NCBI GenBank assembly: GCA_019636385.1
Contig: JAHBXT010000005.1
Location: forward strand, 124,001 to 188,000
Reading direction: 5' to 3'
DNA from: Pirellulaceae bacterium
GTDB taxonomy: Bacteria > Planctomycetota > Planctomycetia > Pirellulales > Pirellulaceae
DNA length: 64,000 nt
The notes beneath the pieces were generated by a model. That model ran no database searches. It saw only the letters and a program-made list of their open reading frames with translations, and had not been told where the DNA came from. Of this stretch, positions 36,480 through 44,512 are shown piece after piece. How positions within the stretch are numbered: position 1 is the first letter of the stretch; every line of letters starts with the position of its first letter. Position numbers and translations under genes: made by a program.

Positions 36480-37694
36480 TCAAAACAGACTGGCCGGTTC
36501 CGCTTGCCATAGTTTTCGCAGGGCCAGCAAACCGCTGGTACAACACATTGCCAGCCCGAGCAATAATACCATCACCACACGTTGTGCATCCATGGCCATG
36601 GGGATCCCAGAAAAGCTGGTTGCCAAACGATACAATAGTTCGGCTAATATCCAAGCCAACACAAAACCCAGCCCGGCCAGAAGCGTAGCCTGTGTCATCA
36701 CGATGCGTGCCAGGAAGAAGCGCGAGTAGCCTAACGCCAACAGTGTCGCATATTCGGGCAGCCGTTCGGTCACGTCGGTAGCCAACACCATATAGACGAT
36801 GGCCGCGCCAACGACCAGCGCAATGGCCACTCCCATCTGAAAGATCAAGCCGATCGGCGTATGCCACAACCAGCGCTCACGTTCGGCTTGCAAAGCCTCT
36901 TGACGCGTCAACACCGCGACTGCCGGGGCTGATGGTCCAGCCGCGTTATCGCCCGCCAATTGAAATCGTTGTTGTAACAGTTGCTTGACGGCTGCAGGCG
37001 GGTGCGCATCTTGAGTCTGCACCAGCCCCATGGAGACGGAGCGTTGTGGATTGACGGGCAACACGCGCGCAAAAGCTCGATCGTTCGTGATCATAGATCC
37101 GTTGGCTGCCAAGCCAGTTCCCATGCGATAGATGCCCGCGATGCGAAATCGTTGACCACCAATCTCAGCCTCGGTATCGATATCCAGTTGACCAAATTTT
37201 CGTGCATCGATCGGCTCGAAGACCGCCTGCGTCATGTCGTCGATAATCAAATCGTGTTGGCTGTCGAGTTTTCCGGCTGCGATCAGCTGTGCGATGTCCG
37301 GCGGTGAAAACACAGGCAGGTTGGGATCGACGGCCATGACGGCAATGGGTTGAAGGTCCGCAGCTTCGCCCGGGCTACGCCCAGGAACAATGCGCTGCCA
37401 ATTGAGTACCGTAACCCAGAATGGCGACACAGACTTTACGCCCGGCACATTGGCGGCATCAATCAATGCCTGTCGATCGACTTGATTGGGCTCAAAGAAA
37501 TGTGCGTAGTTCGGCGAGCGAATCAGCAGGTCGAATTGCATATTCAGCAGCGTGCTGGTGGCCGTATAGGAGACGGCTCCCATGAATCCCAGTTGAGCGA
37601 ACACCAGCAACAGCGCAAAGGCAACTCCACTGGTCGAAACCAGTGTGCGCGTGAGCTGGTGCCGGAGGTTCAACAGGGCCAGTGGGGTTCTCAT
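36480..37694 (-). CDS. ABC exporter permease, DevC/FtsX-like (first copy)
   Basis: A 404-residue permease with the same layout as the copy at 35079: an N-terminal helix (LVSTSGVAFALLLVFAQLGFM), a periplasmic region of about 220 residues, and three C-terminal helices (IFQMGVAIALVVGAAIVYMVL, LLAGLGFVLAWILAELLYRL, VVMVLLLGLAMCCTSGLLAL). The family couples ATP hydrolysis by a cytoplasmic partner to export through a fusion protein and an outer-membrane channel. The gene starts 19 bp after the fusion-protein stop, so the two are surely cotranscribed; the second permease follows 219 bp downstream. Substrate is unknown; glycolipid export is the best studied role of DevBCA in cyanobacteria, and that cannot be transferred directly. 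Confidence 0.88.
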   Translation of the reverse strand: MRTPLALLNLRHQLTRTLVSTSGVAFALLLVFAQLGFMGAVSYTATSTLLNMQFDLLIRSPNYAHFFEPNQVDRQALIDAANVPGVKSVSPFWVTVLNWQRIVPGRSPGEAADLQPIAVMAVDPNLPVFSPPDIAQLIAAGKLDSQHDLIIDDMTQAVFEPIDARKFGQLDIDTEAEIGGQRFRIAGIYRMGTGLAANGSMITNDRAFARVLPVNPQRSVSMGLVQTQDAHPPAAVKQLLQQRFQLAGDNAAGPSAPAVAVLTRQEALQAERERWLWHTPIGLIFQMGVAIALVVGAAIVYMVLATDVTERLPEYATLLALGYSRFFLARIVMTQATLLAGLGFVLAWILAELLYRLATSFSGIPMAMDAQRVVMVLLLGLAMCCTSGLLALRKLWQAEPASLF

Positions 37695-37712
37695 GCTTTG
37701 CCCAACTCGCTC

Positions 37713-38909
37713 TCAGCGATCCACATTCCCAACGTTGATTTCGACTTCAACTTGAAGCTGTAACCAATCTTGAGCCTGTGGAGGATCGTTCAGGTCGATG
37801 ATCACGACCATCGTCCGATAATCGACGGCAGCCAGCGGATCCAGCGAACGCAAACGCGGTCGCCCGACCAAACGATTCTTGTCAGCGACGACTCCGGTCA
37901 ATGGTTCCTTAAAGGCTCGGCTGCGAATAGTCACGGGCTGTCCCAGGCGAACTGCACCGACATCCGCTACATTGACTTCCGCCTCACAGACCAGTCGTGA
38001 CAAATCGGCCAGCTCGATCAGCGGTGCCTGGACGGCCGCGCCACCCACGGCGGCCCCGATCGCCAAGACGACTCCTGGGCCGGGCGCGGTAATGGTCGAG
38101 CGGCCGGATTCAGCGTCCAGTGCCGACAATTGCAGATCGAAAACTTTGCCTGGGTCGGGTTGCTCAGCCATAGCCAGTAGTGCTTCAGCAGCCTGCAACT
38201 CTTGGTGGGCCGCGGCAGCAGCCAATTCGATTTCCTGGCTGGCCTGCTGGTGAGAAAGTTGCTGTCGTTGTAGCTCTAGGCCGGCATCGTTGACCGACAG
38301 GCTCTGGCGGTCGACATCGATGCGCCCCACGAACTCGCGCGTCAAACTGTCTTCGGCGATTCGTTTGAGCGATTCCAGAATCTTGGCGGAGGCTTGTACT
38401 TGTTGAGCACCCAGTGTGAGCAAATGAGCCTGTTGCTGCAGTGCTTCGCGTCGCGCGTCGATTTGTTTTACTTTTAGCTGAGCGGCGGTAACTTGCAACT
38501 TGGCTTGCCGCACCGCATTTTCCTGTTCGCGGATGGCGTTACGCCGCTGTTCTTGCAATGTGGCTCGCTGCGCAGCGAGCGTGGCTTGGGATCGCAATAC
38601 CGCCAAAGTTTGCCCTGGCTGAACTTGTGCTCCCACAGGGACTGGAAGGTCTACGACCGTATCACCGGGTGCCGAGAAGATTTTAACAATGCCACCGGCG
38701 GGCATGATCTGGCCCTGTGCTACGACCCGCTGAACGACTGTTGAAGCTTCATTGGAATTGGACTGGCTGGAAGTGGGCGGCTGGCGAGCTGGACAGCCGG
38801 CCAAGCCAACGAACACGCACACCGCTAGCGCGGCCCAAGCGGTCGCGGCGCTGCGATTACTCAATGGGATTCGGCAGAAATGGGGAGAACTATTCACAAA
38901 TCGGAACAT
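37713..38909 (-). CDS. HlyD/DevB-like membrane fusion lipoprotein of an ABC exporter
   Basis: A 398-residue periplasmic adaptor. The N-terminal hydrophobic stretch ends in a lipobox, VGLAGC with Cys39, so it should be a lipoprotein. A biotinyl-lipoyl-like half (APGDTVVDLPVPVGAQVQPGQTLAVL) precedes a long Gln/Ala-rich coiled-coil hairpin (about 110-265), then the second half (GPGVVLAIGAAVGGAAVQAPLIELAD) and a beta-barrel part. This is the standard fusion-protein order linking an inner-membrane permease to an outer-membrane channel. It heads a minus-strand operon with two permeases and is divergent from the ATPase gene, with a 303-bp gap that should hold both promoters. Confidence 0.88.
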   Translation of the reverse strand: MFRFVNSSPHFCRIPLSNRSAATAWAALAVCVFVGLAGCPARQPPTSSQSNSNEASTVVQRVVAQGQIMPAGGIVKIFSAPGDTVVDLPVPVGAQVQPGQTLAVLRSQATLAAQRATLQEQRRNAIREQENAVRQAKLQVTAAQLKVKQIDARREALQQQAHLLTLGAQQVQASAKILESLKRIAEDSLTREFVGRIDVDRQSLSVNDAGLELQRQQLSHQQASQEIELAAAAAHQELQAAEALLAMAEQPDPGKVFDLQLSALDAESGRSTITAPGPGVVLAIGAAVGGAAVQAPLIELADLSRLVCEAEVNVADVGAVRLGQPVTIRSRAFKEPLTGVVADKNRLVGRPRLRSLDPLAAVDYRTMVVIIDLNDPPQAQDWLQLQVEVEINVGNVDR

Positions 38910-39212
38910 TATTGATTGGTGACAGGCGATACCGAAGTCGATTTGGCTATAGTCTATTTAGAGGGCCGTCCGCGTGGACACCTTTCTCTAAATTTTTGCA
39001 AGCGAGTGGATCGAAATGGCAATCAGCAGCCAACAGCGTGCAGTCCCTGGCATCCGCTGGACCACCGAGTCTGCTGGGGTGGGAATGTGCGTCAATCAAT
39101 CTTTAGCGGTCCGGTTCGGCGTCGTTCATCAGTCAGATTGCGTAGCGGCGACGGCATCTTCCGGTACGGGGTGTAACCGTAAGCCCTGTAACGGTTATGT
39201 GGAGGGTCAGCG
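38910..39212. other. Divergent promoter region between exporter fusion-protein and ATPase genes
   Basis: 303 bp separate the two oppositely directed transcription units of one exporter, so shared control is likely. A clear ribosome site (GGAGGG, 39201-39206) serves the ATPase. No operator or terminator was recognised, and the short frames here carry no recognisable domain. Confidence 0.45.
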
Positions 39213-40361
39213 GTGGTAGAAACCAGCCCCAGATCCGTGCGGTTTGATCCGCGGTGGCGCGAGCGGTTGGCCGGTGATGTCAGGCCGACCATCGTGGCTA
39301 AGGAGCTGCAGCACTATTTTGGTGCGGGCGAGCTGCGGAAGCAGGTGTTGTTTAACAATACGCTGGATATTTACGCCGGCGAAATCATCATCATGACCGG
39401 CCCCAGCGGTTCGGGTAAAACAACCTTGCTGACACTGATTGGAACACTCAGGCAAGTTCAGGAAGGCCAGTTGACCGTCCTGAACCGTCCGCTGCATCGC
39501 ACGAACCATCGCGAGCTACTGGAATTGCGTCAAGAGATTGGCTTTATCTTTCAAGCGCACAATTTATTCGACTCGCTAACAGCTACTCAGAACGTGCGGA
39601 TGGCTTTGGAGCTGGTTCAATCGCGCGGCTCACGCAGCCAGCAGTCTCAGCGTTGCCGAGAAATGTTAGAAGCTGTCGGATTAGGCGAGCGCATTGATCA
39701 CAAGCCCAAACAACTTTCAGGTGGACAAAAGCAACGCGTGGCCATTGCTCGCGGCTTGGTGCATCACCCCAAATTGATCCTGGCCGATGAACCGACAGCC
39801 GCTTTGGATGAACAGAGTGGTCGCCGAGTTGTAGAACTGCTCAAGCAGCGCGCTCGCGAAGATCAAGCGACCATCATCATTGTTACTCACGACAATCGCA
39901 TATTGGATGTGGCCGATCGCATTATCAATCTGGTAGATGGCAACATTCGTAGCGACGTGCTGGTTCAGGAGGCCGCCATCGTCAGCCAGATGCTGGCCAA
40001 GTGCGAAATCTTTCAGCATCTGACCCCACGGAGTCTTGCCGAAATGGCCGATCACTTGAAACCACAGCCGCTGGCGGCCGATCAAGTCGTGATTCGTGAA
40101 GGTGACATCGGCGACAGATTCTTCCTGATTCGAGAAGGCTCTGTCAGCGTCCGCCGTAGCGGAACGGAAGTCGCGGTTCTGTCGGAGGGCGATTTTTTTG
40201 GCGAAGTTGCCTTGTTGTACAACCAGCCACGCAATGCGACCGTTGTGACGCGTGAGCCTTGCGTCTTGTACACGTTACATCAAGATCACTTCCGTCTGGC
40301 CATGTCCCAACAGGCCAGCTTTGAAGCTGAAATCCGCAGAAGTCTCTTTGACCGGCAATAG
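39213..40361 (+). CDS. DevA-like ABC ATPase fused to a cyclic-nucleotide-binding domain
   Basis: A 382-residue ATPase. Walker A GPSGSGKTT (63-71), Q-loop FIFQAHNLF, signature LSGGQ (168-172), Walker B LILADEP (188-194) and the switch His in VTHDNR are all present and of the LolD/MacB/DevA type. Residues about 264-375 form a cyclic-nucleotide-binding domain with a complete phosphate-binding cassette, FGEVALLYNQPRNATV, including Glu331 and Arg340 that would hold the ribose and phosphate of cAMP or cGMP. Export could thus depend on a second messenger. The start is GTG with GGAGGG seven bases upstream. The membrane partners are encoded divergently at 35079-38909. Confidence 0.93.
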   Translation: MVETSPRSVRFDPRWRERLAGDVRPTIVAKELQHYFGAGELRKQVLFNNTLDIYAGEIIIMTGPSGSGKTTLLTLIGTLRQVQEGQLTVLNRPLHRTNHRELLELRQEIGFIFQAHNLFDSLTATQNVRMALELVQSRGSRSQQSQRCREMLEAVGLGERIDHKPKQLSGGQKQRVAIARGLVHHPKLILADEPTAALDEQSGRRVVELLKQRAREDQATIIIVTHDNRILDVADRIINLVDGNIRSDVLVQEAAIVSQMLAKCEIFQHLTPRSLAEMADHLKPQPLAADQVVIREGDIGDRFFLIREGSVSVRRSGTEVAVLSEGDFFGEVALLYNQPRNATVVTREPCVLYTLHQDHFRLAMSQQASFEAEIRRSLFDRQ

Positions 40362-40698
40362 CCATTAAACAATTGGAAAAGCCGCGCTGGGGTCCATGAC
40401 CAGCACACACCCGCCATCCCCGGCGCGCTAGTCGGATGCAGCCTGTTTTGACGGTTTTCGGCACCTTGGAAATGGGGCAATTGGGGCGCCCAAGCAGTTT
40501 CGGTAATTTTTCGGGCAACTCATATTGTTTTTCTGCGTGAAATCAGTGAAATTGAACCAGCGGTCGATTCGATCACTGAAATAGGTAAAGTCGAATAGGT
40601 CGGCGAGTGCTGCATGCGGCAGCGGGCCTACGAATCACGAAATGGGGAATCCGTTCGATGAACTTTGAAATCGACTTCATTGGCTAGGAATCGCAAGG
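40362..40698. other. Intergenic region with hairpin after the ATPase gene
   Basis: About 340 bp. A 10-bp stem (40383-40392 with 40418-40427, one G-U pair) begins 22 bp after the ATPase stop. It lacks a T-run, so it may be a weak terminator or an RNA 3' stabiliser. Nothing else was recognised. Confidence 0.4.
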
Positions 40699-41154
40699 AT
40701 GTCTGAGACTACTTTTTACCAGTTTTCCCGAGAAGTTTGGCAGGCAGTCACCAATCAAGCGCGATACGCATTGGTCCGCAAAGATTTCAGCGCGGAGGAT
40801 TCGCGTATTGAATCACTGCGCTGCGTCTATTTGGACGAAGAGTGCGAATCGGACTTCGGTCGCCAAGTCTGGTTCTTTGAGGCGTTCGGAATTGATCCGG
40901 TGGGACGCAAACACCGGCTGTATGGAGCACTGGACTTCTCCATTCAATATGGCCTGATGGAGCCGGCACGGGCTATGCTGTCCGACGATTCCCGTCATCG
41001 CCAGCGAATGTTGCAGTCCATTGCCAATCCGGTTCAGCAACAGGTTTGGGCTAGTCCCTCGACCAAGGTCTGGGTGAGACTTACGTTGGCCTCGGTGATC
41101 ATCCTGTCGTCGATCTGGTTGCTGTTGCTCGCTCAAACGCTGATGCAAGGCTAG
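40699..41154 (+). CDS. Small protein with one C-terminal membrane helix, unknown function
   Basis: A 151-residue protein that I do not recognise. The first 120 residues are soluble and charged, with aromatic-rich stretches such as FGRQVWFFEAFGID and LYGALDFSIQYGLMEPARAML; residues about 125-147 form a single hydrophobic helix (VWVRLTLASVIILSSIWLLLL) at the very end. That suggests a tail-anchored protein facing the cytoplasm. AAGG stands directly before the ATG. It converges on fliG with a 67-bp gap that includes a dispersed element. Codon use and length support a real gene, but no role can be given. Confidence 0.6.
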   Translation: MSETTFYQFSREVWQAVTNQARYALVRKDFSAEDSRIESLRCVYLDEECESDFGRQVWFFEAFGIDPVGRKHRLYGALDFSIQYGLMEPARAMLSDDSRHRQRMLQSIANPVQQQVWASPSTKVWVRLTLASVIILSSIWLLLLAQTLMQG

Positions 41155-41207
41155 TGCCTGGAGCGGCGCTGCTGGGTAATTGAGAGTTCATGAGCGTTGC
41201 TTCATGT

Positions 41208-41225
41208 GCTGGCGAGCGTAGCTAC
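41208..41225 (+). repeat. Dispersed 18-bp element overlapping the fliG stop codon
   Basis: Reads GCTGGCGAGCGTAGCTAC, 17 of 18 bases matching the reference copy. On the minus strand the element supplies the TAG stop of fliG (41222-41224). Confidence 0.55.
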
Positions 41226-42232
41226 GTTACGAATTCTTCTTCGCCATCGCCGCTGGGGCGTTGCAATTGCCCAGAGTCTTCCAAGCTGCGCACAACGTCT
41301 ACGATCTTCTGCTGCATGGATTCCACTTCGGCCAAGCGAACTTTGCCGACGAAGCTCATCTCTTCACGGAGCATCTCGGCTGCTCGCTGCGACATATTAC
41401 CGAGAATCTTATCCTGCAACGGCTGGCTGGCCCCCTTGAGAGCCAAAGCCCATTGGCTGCTATCGATGCTCTTGAGCACGGTTTGAATATCTTTGTCGGA
41501 AATCTTGATCAAGTCTTCGAAGACGAACATCAAGCGTCGAATTTCTTCTACTAGCTCAGACTTGTTCTTGGCCAAGCCGTCGAAGATGTTGCGTTCGGTG
41601 GCGCGATCGCTAACATTCAAGATTTCGGCCACTGCCGGGATGCCGCCCGCCTTTTGGTAGGCCTGAGTCATAAACAGAGCCATGCGGGCCGACAGCCCCT
41701 TTTCGACTTCTTCGATCGCTTCGGGACTGGTCTGCCCCATTTCGGCAACACGCTCGACAATCGCCAATTGTCGCTGTGTCGGAAATCCGCACAAGACGGT
41801 GGCTGCCAACGGCGGCGGCAAGTGACTGAGTACCAAGGCGATTGTTTGTGGATGCTCGTCGATTAAAAAAGTGAGGATGTTCTGTGCGTCGGCCTTGTGC
41901 AAGAATCCAAAGGGCATGGACTCCAGGGTCTGCTGCAGCAGGTTCAACATGTCCCCGGCGTCTTTTCCCAACGCCTTTTTGACTAGCGTCTTGGCCTTGT
42001 TGATACCTCCCGAACTTGGATTCAGTGCGCTGGGGCGCGTGTTGAGGAACTCATTGATGACATTCTCTTGCTCAGCCGTGGAGACCAGGTCAAGTTGCGC
42101 GATGGCGATCGAGACCTTCTCTGCGAACCGGCGTGGCAACATCGCCAGAATCTGCGCGGCGCTATCCTCCTCCAGACTCATGAGCAGGATCGCGGCTTTG
42201 CGAACGCCTTCAGATTGCTGAATGGCCGACAT
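41222..42232 (-). CDS. fliG: Flagellar motor switch protein FliG
   Basis: About 336 residues, the usual FliG length. FliG sits on the cytoplasmic face of the flagellar motor and transmits torque from the stator. The N-terminal part has RKAAILLMSLEED; the middle domain has the conserved EHPQTIALVLSHLPP (EHPQ motif) and a Gly-Gly linker (KAGGIPAVAEILN); the C-terminal torque helix contains QDKILGNMSQRAAEMLREEM and VRLAEVE with the expected charged residues. ATG 42232 is preferred because GGAG lies six bases upstream; ATG 42244 and GTG 42247 are also in frame. No other flagellar gene is in the window. The neighbours are unrelated: an unknown small protein and a QueD/PTPS-family gene. Confidence 0.95.
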   Translation of the reverse strand: MSAIQQSEGVRKAAILLMSLEEDSAAQILAMLPRRFAEKVSIAIAQLDLVSTAEQENVINEFLNTRPSALNPSSGGINKAKTLVKKALGKDAGDMLNLLQQTLESMPFGFLHKADAQNILTFLIDEHPQTIALVLSHLPPPLAATVLCGFPTQRQLAIVERVAEMGQTSPEAIEEVEKGLSARMALFMTQAYQKAGGIPAVAEILNVSDRATERNIFDGLAKNKSELVEEIRRLMFVFEDLIKISDKDIQTVLKSIDSSQWALALKGASQPLQDKILGNMSQRAAEMLREEMSFVGKVRLAEVESMQQKIVDVVRSLEDSGQLQRPSGDGEEEFVT

Positions 42233-42430
42233 GTCGATCTCCATCACTGTGTCAATATGCTCAGCTGCACACCCCGACCGGTCGCGAGAAACGGGCGCAA
42301 ACCACCGTATGAGAATCGGATAGACAGCCGCTGGGATATGACGCTCAAGCTAGCATTTTCCGAGAGCTAACAACTGTGGTAAGCAAGGAATTACCACAGT
42401 AACGGCTGTAGCAGTTGTAGCGTTCATGGG

Positions 42431-42940
42431 TTACCAAGCAATGCGGCAGGCAGCCCACTGGCCGTGATTCTCGTCCACCGACACTTCCAGCCAATCGAGA
42501 GTCGCAACGGCGGCTTGCAATCGCTGGCGAACTTGACCGGCAATCCACCAAGCGATCAATTCCGCCGTGGTGTTAGCGACCGGGAGCAACATGCAGTCCT
42601 CGCGCGGAAAAATCCATCGCTTTTCGCGAAAGCGAACTTCCACCTCCGTCGGCCCTTCATGGACGACAATCAGCGGATGCTGGGTTGCCAGAATGACTCG
42701 GTGGTCCAACTGCTTAACAATCTGGGCCAAGTTGTCGCGAAAGGCGATGAAGTCGATGACGTACTGATTCTCATCCAATGGTCCAGCTACTTCGGCTTTC
42801 ACGCCGTAATTGTGGCCATGCAGGCACTCACAGACATCACCCGCAAAGGTGATGAAATGCGCTGCGCTAAAAACCAGTTGCTGTTTGTGTAAAAGCACGC
42901 GATACTGGCCACCAGCTGGACTGGACGGGCTGGACGACAT
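42431..42940 (-). CDS. queD: 6-pyruvoyl-tetrahydropterin synthase / QueD family protein
   Basis: A 169-residue T-fold enzyme. Zinc ligands are His28 in FSAAHF and His41/His43 in CECLHGHNYG, with Cys37 in the CxxxHGH motif expected for catalysis. Also seen are the LDH motif, NTTAE, and a C-terminal VSVDENHGQWA that supplies a Glu. In most bacteria this family makes 6-carboxytetrahydropterin for queuosine (7-deazaguanine) synthesis; a PTPS-type role in pterin metabolism is the alternative, and the sequence alone does not decide. GGGAG lies nine bases before the ATG. No other queuosine gene is nearby. Downstream is fliG on the same strand, 198 bp away. Confidence 0.85.
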   Translation of the reverse strand: MSSSPSSPAGGQYRVLLHKQQLVFSAAHFITFAGDVCECLHGHNYGVKAEVAGPLDENQYVIDFIAFRDNLAQIVKQLDHRVILATQHPLIVVHEGPTEVEVRFREKRWIFPREDCMLLPVANTTAELIAWWIAGQVRQRLQAAVATLDWLEVSVDENHGQWAACRIAW

Positions 42941-43300
42941 AACAGAAGACTCCCGATGAATGCTGAGGGGGTGGTTGAGTACGTGGATTACCGTATCTCC
43001 CGGAGGTCCATTGTAGCCGGTTCCTGGCCGTACGCTGGCCCAAGACTTGACAGTCGCCTGCTTCTGAGTTTGGATAGAGGCGTCGAACAGTGGCGAAATT
43101 GATAAGCTGCATTCGGAAAAGTGTAAATGTTAAGCGCAGGCGACTGTGCTGGCAGCCCAAACGCATCATGTACTTGTGCTAAAACGCAAGGCAAGTATCT
43201 GCGAAGTTCCCGACTCCAGTTCCAGCCCAAGCGACCTGGGCTTCATTGACATCGACAGCAATTATTCGTTCACAGCCAACAGCGTTGCCGGTATCTACAA
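42941..43300. other. Intergenic region between divergent queD-like and methyltransferase genes
   Basis: 360 bp that should hold both promoters. I see a TTGACA at 43047 but no convincing -10 box at the right distance, and no terminator or small gene. Confidence 0.4.
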
Positions 43301-44488
43301 ATGGGAATGGTTCGATCGGGTCGGGTAGTACAGATCGCGCTGCGCAAGCCACTGGAGCGCAGCGTGTATCAAGGCCACGCCTGGCTGTTCAGCGACGCCA
43401 TCGAATTGCCTCAGGCAGAGTGCGGCCGCGTGGCGCATGTGTTAGACCGACGTGGGCGAACGATCGCCGGTGGGATGTATTGCAGTCAGCATCCGATCGC
43501 GCTGCGCATTTGTACGCTCGAGCCACCCTATCGTGTTGACGACGCCTGGTTGGTATCGCGAATGGAGAGTGCCATTGCGCTGCGGCAACAGTTGCTTAAT
43601 TCCAGCACAACCGGCTACCGTTTGGTTGCCGGCGAGGGCGACTTGCTTCCAGGCCTGATCATTGATATCTATGATCGCACGGCGGTGATTAAATTGGATG
43701 GGGGCGCACCCGAAGTGTTTTACCAACCGCAGCCCATTGCGGATTGGCTGAGGCAGCGATTAGAGCTTCAGGCTGTTTTATGGCGACCGCGTGGTCGAGG
43801 CACCAACGGCATTAGCTTGAGTGGTCCCATGCCAGCTGCGCCGATTGAATTCCTCGAAAACGGGCTCTCCTATTCCGCAGATGTCATTCGTGGTCAGAAG
43901 ACCGGTTTTTTCTTGGACCAGCGCGACAATCGAGCTGTGGTGCGCGCCTGGTCGCTTGGCCGCGAGGTCTTGAACTTGTTCAGCTTCAATGGCGGCTTTT
44001 CCATTGCCGCTGGTGTCGGGGGTGCTGCTGACGTGACTTCGGTGGATATTGCGGCACCGGCGATCCAGTCATCGCAGGCGCTGTGGCAGCTCAACGGACT
44101 TGCTCCGCAGGCTCATCAAGGCGTGGTGGCCGACTGCTTCGAGTATCTCGAACAAGCTGCGGGGCAGGGCAGGGCCTGGGACTTGGTGATCTGCGATCCG
44201 CCATCGTTCGCTCCCAGTCAGCAAACTCGACAGTCGGCCTTGGCTGCCTACGCTCGACTGGCTCAGATGGCGGCCAGCGTCGTGCGGCCCGAAGGCTTGT
44301 TGGCGTTGGCGTCCTGCTCCAGCCATGTGGATCAAGCCGCTTTCACCCAGGCTTGCCAGGAAGGTCTGGGCCGTGCGCGTCGAGTTGGCACGTTACTCAG
44401 CCAACTCGGCTTGCCTGCAGATCATCCCACGCCGCTGGCAATGCCTGAACTGAGGTATCTCAAGTTTCAGCTCCTGCGGTTGTCGTAA
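43301..44488 (+). CDS. RlmI-like class I SAM-dependent rRNA methyltransferase
   Basis: A 395-residue enzyme of the RlmI/YccW family, which methylates cytosine in 23S rRNA. An N-terminal PUA-like RNA-binding domain (SVYQGHAWLFSDAI, about 20-85) is followed by a linker domain and a Rossmann methyltransferase: SAM-binding motif VLNLFSFNGGFSIAA near 225-240, an acidic residue in TSVDIA, and the DPPSF catalytic motif; the motif LASCSS follows. GQKTGFFLDQRDNR precedes the SAM site as is typical. The start at 43301 is one of two close ATGs (the other is 43307). The downstream gene begins 25 bp after its stop but is unrelated in role. The precise rRNA position is not evident from sequence. Confidence 0.85.
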   Translation: MGMVRSGRVVQIALRKPLERSVYQGHAWLFSDAIELPQAECGRVAHVLDRRGRTIAGGMYCSQHPIALRICTLEPPYRVDDAWLVSRMESAIALRQQLLNSSTTGYRLVAGEGDLLPGLIIDIYDRTAVIKLDGGAPEVFYQPQPIADWLRQRLELQAVLWRPRGRGTNGISLSGPMPAAPIEFLENGLSYSADVIRGQKTGFFLDQRDNRAVVRAWSLGREVLNLFSFNGGFSIAAGVGGAADVTSVDIAAPAIQSSQALWQLNGLAPQAHQGVVADCFEYLEQAAGQGRAWDLVICDPPSFAPSQQTRQSALAAYARLAQMAASVVRPEGLLALASCSSHVDQAAFTQACQEGLGRARRVGTLLSQLGLPADHPTPLAMPELRYLKFQLLRLS

Positions 44489-44512
44489 CTGGGCACGGAT
44501 AGGCTAAACTAG

